This document shows positions 30,214 through 37,669 of a stretch of 64,000 nucleotides of DNA, piece by piece. Source of the DNA: Xanthomonas sacchari (GTDB lineage: Bacteria > Pseudomonadota > Gammaproteobacteria > Xanthomonadales > Xanthomonadaceae); the NCBI RefSeq assembly GCF_040529065.1, contig NZ_CP132343.1:496001-560000 (forward strand). The letters are read 5' to 3'. The notes under the pieces were generated by a model. The model saw only the letters and a list, made by a program, of their open reading frames with translations. It had not been told where the DNA came from and ran no database searches. The stretch's first letter is position 1, and each line of letters opens with the position of its first letter. Both the position numbers and the translations under genes were made by a program.

Positions 30214-30277
30214 GTAGGAGCGGCTTCAGCCGCGACGGATTTGTCGGGAACGCCTGTCGCGGCTGAAGCCGCTCCTA
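30214..30277. repeat. REP-like inverted pair (BIME-like)
   Basis: Copies at 30214-30236 and 30256-30277 in opposite orientation with a 19-bp gap; together they can fold into one long hairpin between the convergent ampE-like and DUF2752 genes. Confidence 0.9.
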
Positions 30278-30367
30278 TAGGGCGCATCCCGAAGCGATGC
30301 GAGGCGCCCATCGGCCGTGTGGTGCAAGCCTGCTACCGGACACGACGAGGCGGACGTGTCAGGCCGG

Positions 30368-30775
30368 CTAGTGCGGCGCCAGCAGAGTGAAGGGGAACCA
30401 CGGCAGATTGCGTGCGATCCAGTAGCCCGGCAGTGCGATCAGCCAGAAGTTCGGCCGCGACACCACGCCGACCACCGGCGCGAACCAGGCCGCGCGCCAG
30501 CCGGCCTTCCAGGCGATCAGGCCCGGCAGCAGGGCCAGGCCCAGCATCGCGCCGGGATTCATCGCGAACGCCCCGACCGGGTCCAGGTGCACCAGCGCAT
30601 GCAGGGCGCGGGTCATGCCGCAGCCCGGACAGTAGTAGCCGGTGAGCGCATGGAACATGCACGGCGCGAACGGATTGTTCGCGGCATTGGGATCGAAGCG
30701 GTACAGCAGCGTGGCGCCGCCGGCCGCGAACGCGGCGGCGGCGCCCAGGCACGCCCGTTGTTGCCAGGCGCGCAT
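30368..30775 (-). CDS. DUF2752 membrane protein (copy b)
   Basis: 135 aa with start at 30775. Three to four TM segments and the DUF2752 signature FHALTGYYCPGCGMTRALHAL (CPxCG-x-TR). Ends RNLPWFPFTLLAPH, almost identical to the copy at 31199. Membrane protein of unknown function; CPGCG suggests metal or redox chemistry but this is unproven. Last gene of a five-gene CD225/DUF2752 series, 5 bp after a CD225 gene. Confidence 0.85.
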   Translation of the reverse strand: MRAWQQRACLGAAAAFAAGGATLLYRFDPNAANNPFAPCMFHALTGYYCPGCGMTRALHALVHLDPVGAFAMNPGAMLGLALLPGLIAWKAGWRAAWFAPVVGVVSRPNFWLIALPGYWIARNLPWFPFTLLAPH

Positions 30776-30780
30776 GCCGA

Positions 30781-31122
30781 TCAGCTCGCGTGCTGCATCT
30801 GTTGGATGTACTGCATGTAGCTCTGCATGCCGCCGGTGGCGACCATGACGGCATTGATCAGCACGCCGATGATGGCCAGTGCGGTGGTCACCCAGCACCA
30901 GGTCTTGGCGGTGTTGGAGGCGCGACGCGCGCCCTCCAGGTCGCCCTGGTTGAGCAGGCCGTTGACCTTGCTGGAGAACACGATGGCGACGATGCCGGTG
31001 ATCAACGACGGGCAGCAAAAGCAGAAGCCAAGCACCGTCGAGATGATCGCCCAGGCCAGGTGGTTGGGGACCGGAGCGGGCACGGGCGCGGGCGGGGGCG
31101 TGACGGGGCTGACGGTGCTCAT
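30781..31122 (-). CDS. CD225/dispanin family protein (copy c)
   Basis: 113 aa. Pro-rich N-terminus (VSPVTPPPAPVPAPVPNHL), then the CD225 pattern: amphipathic/intramembrane helix LAWAIISTVLGFCFCCPSLI, conserved loop IVFSSKVNGLLNQGDLEGARRASNTAK and a C-terminal TM (WVTTALAIIGVLINAVMV). This is the superfamily of vertebrate IFITM proteins and bacterial homologues of unknown function. Paired with the DUF2752 gene immediately downstream. Confidence 0.88.
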   Translation of the reverse strand: MSTVSPVTPPPAPVPAPVPNHLAWAIISTVLGFCFCCPSLITGIVAIVFSSKVNGLLNQGDLEGARRASNTAKTWCWVTTALAIIGVLINAVMVATGGMQSYMQYIQQMQHAS

Positions 31123-31198
31123 GTGGATCTCCTCGATGGGTGGTGCACGGCAGCCGCTGAGTCTAGACGAGTCGCTGCGGTGCGGGCATGGCGCGCCG

Positions 31199-31621
31199 TC
31201 AGTGCGGCGCGAGCAGGGTGAAGGGGTACCAGGGCAGGTTGCGCAGCAGCGCGTAGCCGAGCAGGACCCACAGCCACAGGCGTGGGTCGGCGAGAATCTT
31301 CAGCAGCGGCGCCAGCGGACGCAGGCGCAGGCCGGCGGCGTTGAGCGCCATGATCGCCAGCAGCGGCAGCGCCACCACCAGCAACGGATTGCTGGCCCAG
31401 GCGTGGGCCAGATCGAAATGCACCAGCGCATGCAGACAGCGGGTGCTGCCGCAGCCGGGGCAGTACAGGCCGGTGAGGGCGCGGAACGGGCAACCCGGTA
31501 GTGGATTGCCGGGGACATTGGGATCGACGCGGCGCAGCACGACGGTGGCGACCACAGCGGCGCCGCTCAGTGCGGCCAGCGGCAGCCAGCGGGGCAGGGA
31601 CTGCAGGCGCTGAAGGGACAT
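31199..31621 (-). CDS. DUF2752 membrane protein (copy a)
   Basis: 140 aa with start at 31621. Signature FRALTGLYCPGCGSTRCLHAL and C-terminal RNLPWYPFTLLAPH. Paralogue of the copy at 30368. Lies 56 bp downstream of a CD225 gene and 76 bp upstream of another. Confidence 0.85.
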   Translation of the reverse strand: MSLQRLQSLPRWLPLAALSGAAVVATVVLRRVDPNVPGNPLPGCPFRALTGLYCPGCGSTRCLHALVHFDLAHAWASNPLLVVALPLLAIMALNAAGLRLRPLAPLLKILADPRLWLWVLLGYALLRNLPWYPFTLLAPH

Positions 31622-31677
31622 GGCAGGCGGAGGATCGCGTGGTCGGCCGCCGTCGCAGGCGACGGCGGCCGCAGTCC

Positions 31678-31962
31678 TCAGGACATGGACGACTGCTGCA
31701 TCATGCTGCCCAGACCGCCCAGGGCGAAGATCAAGATCAGATAGATGACCAACGCCACTACAGCGCCGATGACCGAGTAGATCGCCCACTTCTTGGCCTT
31801 GTCCGCCGACTCGCGCGCACCGTTCACATCGCCCGCGGCGAGCTTGGTGTTGACCTGCGCGGCGTAGACGATGGACACGATGCCCAGCGGCAGGCAGCAG
31901 AACAGCGTGGTCAGGATCGCCCAGACGAGATTGTTGGACACTTGCGGTGCGGTGGTATTCAT
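31678..31962 (-). CDS. CD225/dispanin family protein (copy b)
   Basis: 94 aa. NNLVWAILTTLFCCLPLGIV, then SIVYAAQVNTKLAAGDVNGARESADKAKKW and a C-terminal TM (VVALVIYLILIFAL). Two-segment CD225 topology with the double Cys of the intramembrane helix. Very similar to copy a (32009), pointing to tandem duplication. Confidence 0.9.
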   Translation of the reverse strand: MNTTAPQVSNNLVWAILTTLFCCLPLGIVSIVYAAQVNTKLAAGDVNGARESADKAKKWAIYSVIGAVVALVIYLILIFALGGLGSMMQQSSMS

Positions 31963-32008
31963 CCGTGTTGCTCCGATGGTTGGGTGGTGAAACGGGAAAC
32001 GCTTGGCG

Positions 32009-32308
32009 CTAGTGGTTGGTCAGGCTGCCGAGGAAGGCCAGGCCGCCGAACAGCAGGAACCACAGCGCCATCAGGATCGGCAGTGCGAACGCGGACCACA
32101 GCGCCCACAGGCCGGCCTTGCGCGAGGCCTCGCGGGCGCCGGCGATGTCGCCCGCGGCGCGGCGGCCATCCACCTGCGAGGCGTAGACGATGGAGACGAT
32201 GCCCAGCGGCAGGCAGCAGAACAGCGTGGACAGGATCGCCCAGACGAGATTGTTGGGCACATACACGCCCGTCGCGTTGGGCGCTGGTGGTGGTGCGACG
32301 TGGTTCAC
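32009..32308 (-). CDS. CD225/dispanin family protein (copy a)
   Basis: 99 aa. NNLVWAILSTLFCCLPLGIV then SIVYASQVDGRRAAGDIAGAREASRKAGLW and a C-terminal TM rich in Leu/Phe. First gene of the five-gene series; 46 bp precede copy b. Function unknown in bacteria. Confidence 0.9.
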   Translation of the reverse strand: MNHVAPPPAPNATGVYVPNNLVWAILSTLFCCLPLGIVSIVYASQVDGRRAAGDIAGAREASRKAGLWALWSAFALPILMALWFLLFGGLAFLGSLTNH

Positions 32309-32404
32309 TTTCCGCGCGGTCCTTCGTGATGGACGCCACCGCTTGTGGCGTCTCCCCTGCGGCTAATTTACCCCAAGCGCGCGCCTGCGGCACCTGCGCC
32401 GCAC

Positions 32405-34327
32405 TCAGGCGGCATCGCCGCGCAGGCGCCGCACCTGCGCTTCCAGGCTCTCGGCGCTGGCCTGCGCGCCGGGAACCGGTGCGTCGGCGATCACCTCGAC
32501 ATGCGCGCGGAAGCGCCGCGGCACGCGCATGCGCCGCAATCGCGAGTCGCGCTTGCTCCACATGCTGGTCCACATGTTGCGCAGGGCCATCGGCACCACC
32601 GGCACCGTGCGCCGGGCCAGGATCTTCTCCACGCCGGACTTGAACGCGGCGATCTCGCCGTCCTTGGTCAGCGCACCCTCGGGGAAGATGCACACCAGTT
32701 CGCCCTCGGCCAGCGCCGCGTCGATGGCGTCGAACGCGCGCTGCATCAGTTCGGGATCCTCGCGTGCGCCGGCGATCGGGATCGCCTTGGCGGTGCGGAA
32801 GATCCAGCGCATCACCGGAATGTTGAAGATGCGGTAGTACATGACGAAGCGCACCGGCCGCGGAATCGCCGCGGCCAGCACCAGCGCGTCCATGTAGCTG
32901 ACGTGGTTGCACACGATCAGCGCCGCGCCCTCCTCGGGTACATGCCGCTCGATGCCGTGCAGGCGCAGCCGGTACAGGGTGCGCACCATCACCCAGCTGA
33001 GGAAGCGCATCAGGAATTCGGGGACGATGCTGAAGATCCAGATCGCCACCACCGCGTTGGCGATGGCCAGCGCCAGGAACACCTGCGGGATGCTCAGCCC
33101 GGGCATCGGGATGCGCGTGCCGAACAGGTGCAGTTCCTGCATCTGCAGGACGATGCCGATCATCGCCGCCAGCACGATGAACAGCGAGTTCTGGATGTTG
33201 AGGCCGGCGATGACGCGCGACAGCTCCGCTTTCGGCGTGCGGCTCTGGATCAGCGCGAACAGCGGCACCACGAACAGGCCGGTGCACAGGCCGATGCCGA
33301 CCAGGTCGAGCATGATCCGCCAACTGCCGGCCTGGTGGACGAACTGGCCGATGCCCAGGCCGGTCTGCAGCGCGGCGCCGGGCCGGGCGAAATACAGGTC
33401 GAGCATGAAGGCGCTGATGCCGAACGCGCCCAGCGGCACCAGGCCGATTTCCACGGTGCGCCCGGACAGCTTCTCGCACAGCAGCGAGCCGGTGCCGGTG
33501 CCGATGGAGAACAGCGCCAGGGCGAAGATGTACAGGTCCTGCGCGCCGCCCAGGTTGAGTTCGGCGTAGGTCGGCAACTGCGCGGTGAGCACGGTGCCGA
33601 CGAACCAGAACCAGGACACGCCGAGCACGGCGTTGCGCACCGCCAGCTGGCGCCGGGTCAGGCGCATGATCGCCAGCGATTCCGGCAGCGGGTTCCAGTT
33701 GATCTTCAGCTCGGGCGCACCGGCGTCGACCTTGGGGATGCAGCGCGCCATCAGGTTGCCGGTGACCGCCAGCGCCACCACCGCGGTGGCCGCGGCCACC
33801 GGCCCGTGGCTGCCGGCGATCTGGAAGATCAGCCCGCCCAGGATCATGCCGCACAGGATCGAGATCGAGGTGCCCATCTCGACCAGGCCGTTGCCGCCGG
33901 TCAGTTCCTCCGGCTTGAGCACCGACGGCAGGATCGAATACTTCACCGGGCCGAACAGGGTGGACTGCAGGCCGGTGCAGAACAGCGCCACCAGCAGCAC
34001 CGCCATGTTCTCGGTCAGGAAGCCGACCGCGGCCAGCGACATGATGCCGATCTCCATCGTGGTGGTGATGACCACCAGCCGCGACTTCTCCAGTTTCTCG
34101 GCGATCTGCCCGGCCAGCGAGGAGAACAGGAAGTACGGCAGGATGAACAGTGCCGGCGCCAGGTTGGTGTACAGCGTGCGCTGCTCCGGGGTCACGCCCA
34201 GGTAGAACAGCAGGCCGATGATCGCCTGCCGGTACACGTTGTCGTTGAACGCGCCCAGCGACTGGACCACGAAGAACGGCAGAAAGCGGCGTTGCCGCAG
34301 CAGGGCGAACTGGCTGTGGGCGGACAT
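32405..34327 (-). CDS. MFS transporter fused to PlsC-type acyltransferase (LplT/Aas-like)
   Basis: 640 aa. Residues 1-420 form a 12-TM MFS domain (FFVVQSLGAFNDNVYRQA near the start, the LplT family pattern, and SKGPVKYSILPSVL-like loop FGPVKYSILPSVLKPEEL). Residues 430-620 form a 1-acylglycerol-phosphate acyltransferase domain with NHVSYMD (HX4D) and FPEGALTKDG. In E. coli, LplT flips lysophospholipids inward and Aas reacylates them. Here transport and acyl transfer seem joined in one chain, but the acyl-ACP synthetase half of Aas is missing, so the acyl donor would come from elsewhere. Confidence 0.9.
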   Translation of the reverse strand: MSAHSQFALLRQRRFLPFFVVQSLGAFNDNVYRQAIIGLLFYLGVTPEQRTLYTNLAPALFILPYFLFSSLAGQIAEKLEKSRLVVITTTMEIGIMSLAAVGFLTENMAVLLVALFCTGLQSTLFGPVKYSILPSVLKPEELTGGNGLVEMGTSISILCGMILGGLIFQIAGSHGPVAAATAVVALAVTGNLMARCIPKVDAGAPELKINWNPLPESLAIMRLTRRQLAVRNAVLGVSWFWFVGTVLTAQLPTYAELNLGGAQDLYIFALALFSIGTGTGSLLCEKLSGRTVEIGLVPLGAFGISAFMLDLYFARPGAALQTGLGIGQFVHQAGSWRIMLDLVGIGLCTGLFVVPLFALIQSRTPKAELSRVIAGLNIQNSLFIVLAAMIGIVLQMQELHLFGTRIPMPGLSIPQVFLALAIANAVVAIWIFSIVPEFLMRFLSWVMVRTLYRLRLHGIERHVPEEGAALIVCNHVSYMDALVLAAAIPRPVRFVMYYRIFNIPVMRWIFRTAKAIPIAGAREDPELMQRAFDAIDAALAEGELVCIFPEGALTKDGEIAAFKSGVEKILARRTVPVVPMALRNMWTSMWSKRDSRLRRMRVPRRFRAHVEVIADAPVPGAQASAESLEAQVRRLRGDAA

Positions 34328-34354
34328 GCAGGCTCCTTTGCGAACGCGCGCAGC

Positions 34355-35299
34355 CTAGCAGGTTCGCCGCGCGCGCAGGCGCGGCGCGCGGCGGCCCGCC
34401 CCGGCGCTGCCGGCCGCCGCCTGGATGGCGTCGCGCCGCGCGTGCAGCAGGGCGATGAAGGCGCGTGCGGCCGGGGTCGGGTCCGGACGCCACACGGCAT
34501 AAGTGAGGAAGCGGAAGCGCTCGCGCAGCGCCACCGTGGCCACGCCGTGCATGCCGGTGGCCATGGTCTGCGGCACCACCGCCAGGCCCAGGTCCTCGGC
34601 CACCAGTTGCCGCTGCAGGTCGGCATGGGTGACCTCGTATTGCAGGCGCTGGCGCAGGCCGGCGGCGGCGAAGGCGCGGTCGATGATGCCGCGCACGCCG
34701 GCGCCGGGGGTCAGCCCGGCCATCGGCGCATCTTCCAGGTCGCGTAGCGACACCTCGCGACGCGCGGCGAAGCGGTTGCCGGGCGCGGCGATCAGCGCCA
34801 GCGGCTCCTCGTGCAGCAGCAGGTGCTGCGGCGGCAGCGCTACGTGCGGGCCGACCCCGACCAGGGCCACGTCGAGCCGGCCTTCGCCCAGGTCCAGCAG
34901 CAGCGCATCGCTCATGCCGGTGCGCAGGTGCACGTCCACCGCGCTGTGCGCCTCGCGGAACTGGCGCAGCACCGCCGGCACCTGCACCGCGTTCAACGAG
35001 GAGATCTGCCCGATCTGCAGGCGGCCGCGCACCGTGCCCAGGGTCTGCGCCATCTCCTCGTGCAGGCGTTCGGCGGCGCGCAGGGTGGCGCGGGCGTTGT
35101 GCAGGAACACCTCGCCGGCGGCGGTGGCGCGCACGTGGCGCGCACCGCGCTCGAACAGCCGCGCGCCCAGCGCCTGCTCGATCTTGGCGATCTGGTGACT
35201 CAGCGCCGATTGCACGGTGTGGCAGCGGCGTGCGGCGGCGGTGAAGCTGCCTTCCTCGGCGACGGCGACGGCGAATTCGAGCTGGCGCAAGGTCAGCAT
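34355..35299 (-). CDS. LysR-family transcriptional regulator
   Basis: 314 aa. HTH MLTLRQLEFAVAVAEEGSFTAAARRCHTVQSALSHQIAKIEQ and an effector-binding domain from about residue 90. The C-terminal tail (GAGRRAPRLRARRTC) is Arg-rich. It precedes the MFS-PlsC gene by 27 bp on the same strand, so it may be co-transcribed; its target is not evident. Confidence 0.92.
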   Translation of the reverse strand: MLTLRQLEFAVAVAEEGSFTAAARRCHTVQSALSHQIAKIEQALGARLFERGARHVRATAAGEVFLHNARATLRAAERLHEEMAQTLGTVRGRLQIGQISSLNAVQVPAVLRQFREAHSAVDVHLRTGMSDALLLDLGEGRLDVALVGVGPHVALPPQHLLLHEEPLALIAAPGNRFAARREVSLRDLEDAPMAGLTPGAGVRGIIDRAFAAAGLRQRLQYEVTHADLQRQLVAEDLGLAVVPQTMATGMHGVATVALRERFRFLTYAVWRPDPTPAARAFIALLHARRDAIQAAAGSAGAGRRAPRLRARRTC

Positions 35300-35387
35300 G
35301 ATGGCGCCTGGCGTGCGTCGCGCCGATGTGGCAGCCGATCGGCACTGCTGCCGCAGGCGTGCGTCGCCCGTGGTCGCGGCGCGCGCC

Positions 35388-36314
35388 TCATGCCGGGCGC
35401 CCCAGCCGCCTGCGCCATTGCTGGCGCAGCCACAGGCGGATGTTGTAGCGGCGCTTGCGGCTCATGAACGGGTAGCGCAGGCTCATGCCGAGCAGGCCGC
35501 GCAGGGTGTCCAGCCGCGGCGCCTGCGCGGGCAGGGCGTCGCAGCGCACCGAGATGCGGTCGCAGCCGGCGTCGTGGGTGCGGTGGATGACGTCGGCGCG
35601 CATGATCAGCAGGTCGCCGACGGCGAGCTGCGGCACCACCTTGTGCGCTTCCAGGTCGAAGCCGATCTTCCAGCCGGGGCTGGCGTCGTGCAGGTCCTCG
35701 ATCGCATACCAGTCGCCGATGGTGATGGCCTGCCCGGGAAAGCGCAGCCGGAACCAGTCCAGCGTGTCGGCCTCCACGCAGCGGAAGCGCAGCGCGCCGC
35801 GGCCCTGGATGCGCTGGTGCAGGTGCGGATCCAGGCGCGCGACCACGTCGTCGGCGACGATCGCCACGTTGGCCAGGCCGGCGTCGGGCTTGAACACCGG
35901 CATGTAGCAGATCAGGTAGTTGCGGTGGTCGGCGTGCAGGAAATAGCTGAAGTGGTCCAGGTGCCAGTTGAGCGCGCCGCCCGGCGCGGTCTTCGGGTCG
36001 CGGTGCGGGTCGAACGGCAGGCGCAGGCTCGGCGCGGCATGGCTCTCGCGAATGCGGATGGCGCAGTAGCCGAAGCGGTCGGCGGCGATCGCCAGGCCCA
36101 TGGCCGCGGCCACCGCCGGCACGGTGGCGGCGATGCGCGCCTGGATCCGCTGCATGTCCGCCGCCGGCAGGTTGCCGATCACGCCATCGTGGAACTTCTC
36201 GGCGCCTTCCAGGAAGCGCAGCAGGCCGTCGGGAATGTCGCCGTCGCCCAGGAAGCCGCGGACTACGGCGTAGCCGTGCCGGTGCAGCGCCTCGGCGATG
36301 TCGGTGCTGGGCAT
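35388..36314 (-). CDS. PhyH-like Fe(II)/2-oxoglutarate oxygenase
   Basis: 308 aa. Double-stranded beta-helix oxygenase pattern: LNWHLDHFSYF supplies the HxD iron ligands, and VIHRTHDAGCDRISVRCD the distal His and the Arg that would bind 2-oxoglutarate. N-terminus HRHGYAVVRGFLGDGDIP is typical of phytanoyl-CoA dioxygenase-like proteins. The C-terminal 40 residues are very basic (RKRRYNIRLWLRQQWRRRLGR). Substrate unknown; neighbours give no clue. Confidence 0.65.
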   Translation of the reverse strand: MPSTDIAEALHRHGYAVVRGFLGDGDIPDGLLRFLEGAEKFHDGVIGNLPAADMQRIQARIAATVPAVAAAMGLAIAADRFGYCAIRIRESHAAPSLRLPFDPHRDPKTAPGGALNWHLDHFSYFLHADHRNYLICYMPVFKPDAGLANVAIVADDVVARLDPHLHQRIQGRGALRFRCVEADTLDWFRLRFPGQAITIGDWYAIEDLHDASPGWKIGFDLEAHKVVPQLAVGDLLIMRADVIHRTHDAGCDRISVRCDALPAQAPRLDTLRGLLGMSLRYPFMSRKRRYNIRLWLRQQWRRRLGRPA

Positions 36315-36457
36315 GGGGTAGGTTCCTCGGAAGCTGCGGTGCCGCGGGCCGCGCTCACGCTATCTCAAAAACAGATGGCAGTGGTGAAAAAAATGCGTTT
36401 GAACGATCGCTGCCGCCGCCACAGACTGCGCCCCTCTCTTCGATCCGGTTCCCTTCC

Positions 36458-37669
36458 ATGGACACGACCTCGCATCCGCCGATACGCCGCGGCCTGGTGT
36501 TGCTGATGGCCACCGCCACCGGCCTGGCGGTGGCCAGCAACTACTACGCGCAGCCGCTGCTGGAGGTACTGGCGCAGACCTTCGCCATCGACGTGCGCCA
36601 TGCCGGCGCGGTGGTCACCACCGCGCAGCTGGCCTATGCCGCCGGCCTGCTGTTCCTGGTGCCGCTGGGCGACCGCTTCGAGCGCCGCAGCCTGATCGTC
36701 GGGCTGTATGCGCTCAGCGCGGTCGGCCTGCTGGTCAGCGCGATGGCGCACAGCTTCGCGCTGCTGCTGCTGGGCACGCTGATCACCGGCCTGAGTTCGG
36801 TGGCGGCGCAGATCCTGGTGCCGTTCGCCGCGACGCTGGCCGCGCCGCACGAGCGCGGCCGGGTCATCGGCACGGTGATGAGCGGGCTGCTGCTGGGCAT
36901 CCTGCTGGCGCGCACGGTGTCCGGCCTGCTGGCCGGGATCGGCGGCTGGCACACCGTGTACTGGGTGGCGGCGGCGCTGATCCTGGTGGTGTTGGGCCTG
37001 CTGTGGCGCGGCCTGCCGCGGCATCCGGGCAATCCGCAGCTGTCCTATCCGCACCTGATCGGCTCGGTGCTGGCGCTGCTGCGCGACGAGCCGGTGCTGC
37101 GCGCGCGGGCGGTGCTGGGTGGGCTGATCTTCGCCGGTTTCAGCATGTTCTGGACCACGTTGGCGTTCCTGCTGTCCGGCCCGGACTACCGCTACGGCAC
37201 CGCAACCATCGGTCTGTTCGGGTTGATCGGTGCGGCCGGCGCGTTCGCCGCCAACCTGTCCGGCAAGCTGTCCGACCGCGGTGCCGGCCATCTGGTCGGC
37301 TGGGGTGGCCTGGTCATGCTGCTGCTGTCGTGGTTGCTGCTGCTCGGCGCGCCGCACTCGCTGTGGCTGCTGATCGCCGGGGTGGTGCTGCTGGACGTGG
37401 CGGTGCAGGGCGTGCACATCGGCAACCAGAGCGTGATCTACCAACTGGATCCGGCCGCGCGCAACCGCATCACCTCGGCTTACGTCACCTGCTACTTCAT
37501 CGGCGGTGCGATCGGCTCCAGCCTCGGCACCGCGGCCTATGCCTACGCCGGCTGGCGCGGGGTGGCGATCGGTGGTGCGGCGCTGGCGGTGGCGGCGCTG
37601 CTGTGGATGGGCCTCAGCGTGCGGCCGGGGCGGCAAGCGCCGGCGCCGGCGGCACCGGTGCGGCACTGA
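36458..37669 (+). CDS. MFS transporter (drug/sugar-efflux type)
   Basis: 403 aa, 12 predicted TM segments. Motif A-like loop GDRFERRSLI after TM2, and the N-terminal ASNYYAQPLLEVLAQTF seen in the YbfB/YdeE-like and arabinose-efflux-type MFS permeases. Substrate unknown. Its 3' end overlaps the convergent FUSC gene by 56 bp. Confidence 0.9.
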   Translation: MDTTSHPPIRRGLVLLMATATGLAVASNYYAQPLLEVLAQTFAIDVRHAGAVVTTAQLAYAAGLLFLVPLGDRFERRSLIVGLYALSAVGLLVSAMAHSFALLLLGTLITGLSSVAAQILVPFAATLAAPHERGRVIGTVMSGLLLGILLARTVSGLLAGIGGWHTVYWVAAALILVVLGLLWRGLPRHPGNPQLSYPHLIGSVLALLRDEPVLRARAVLGGLIFAGFSMFWTTLAFLLSGPDYRYGTATIGLFGLIGAAGAFAANLSGKLSDRGAGHLVGWGGLVMLLLSWLLLLGAPHSLWLLIAGVVLLDVAVQGVHIGNQSVIYQLDPAARNRITSAYVTCYFIGGAIGSSLGTAAYAYAGWRGVAIGGAALAVAALLWMGLSVRPGRQAPAPAAPVRH

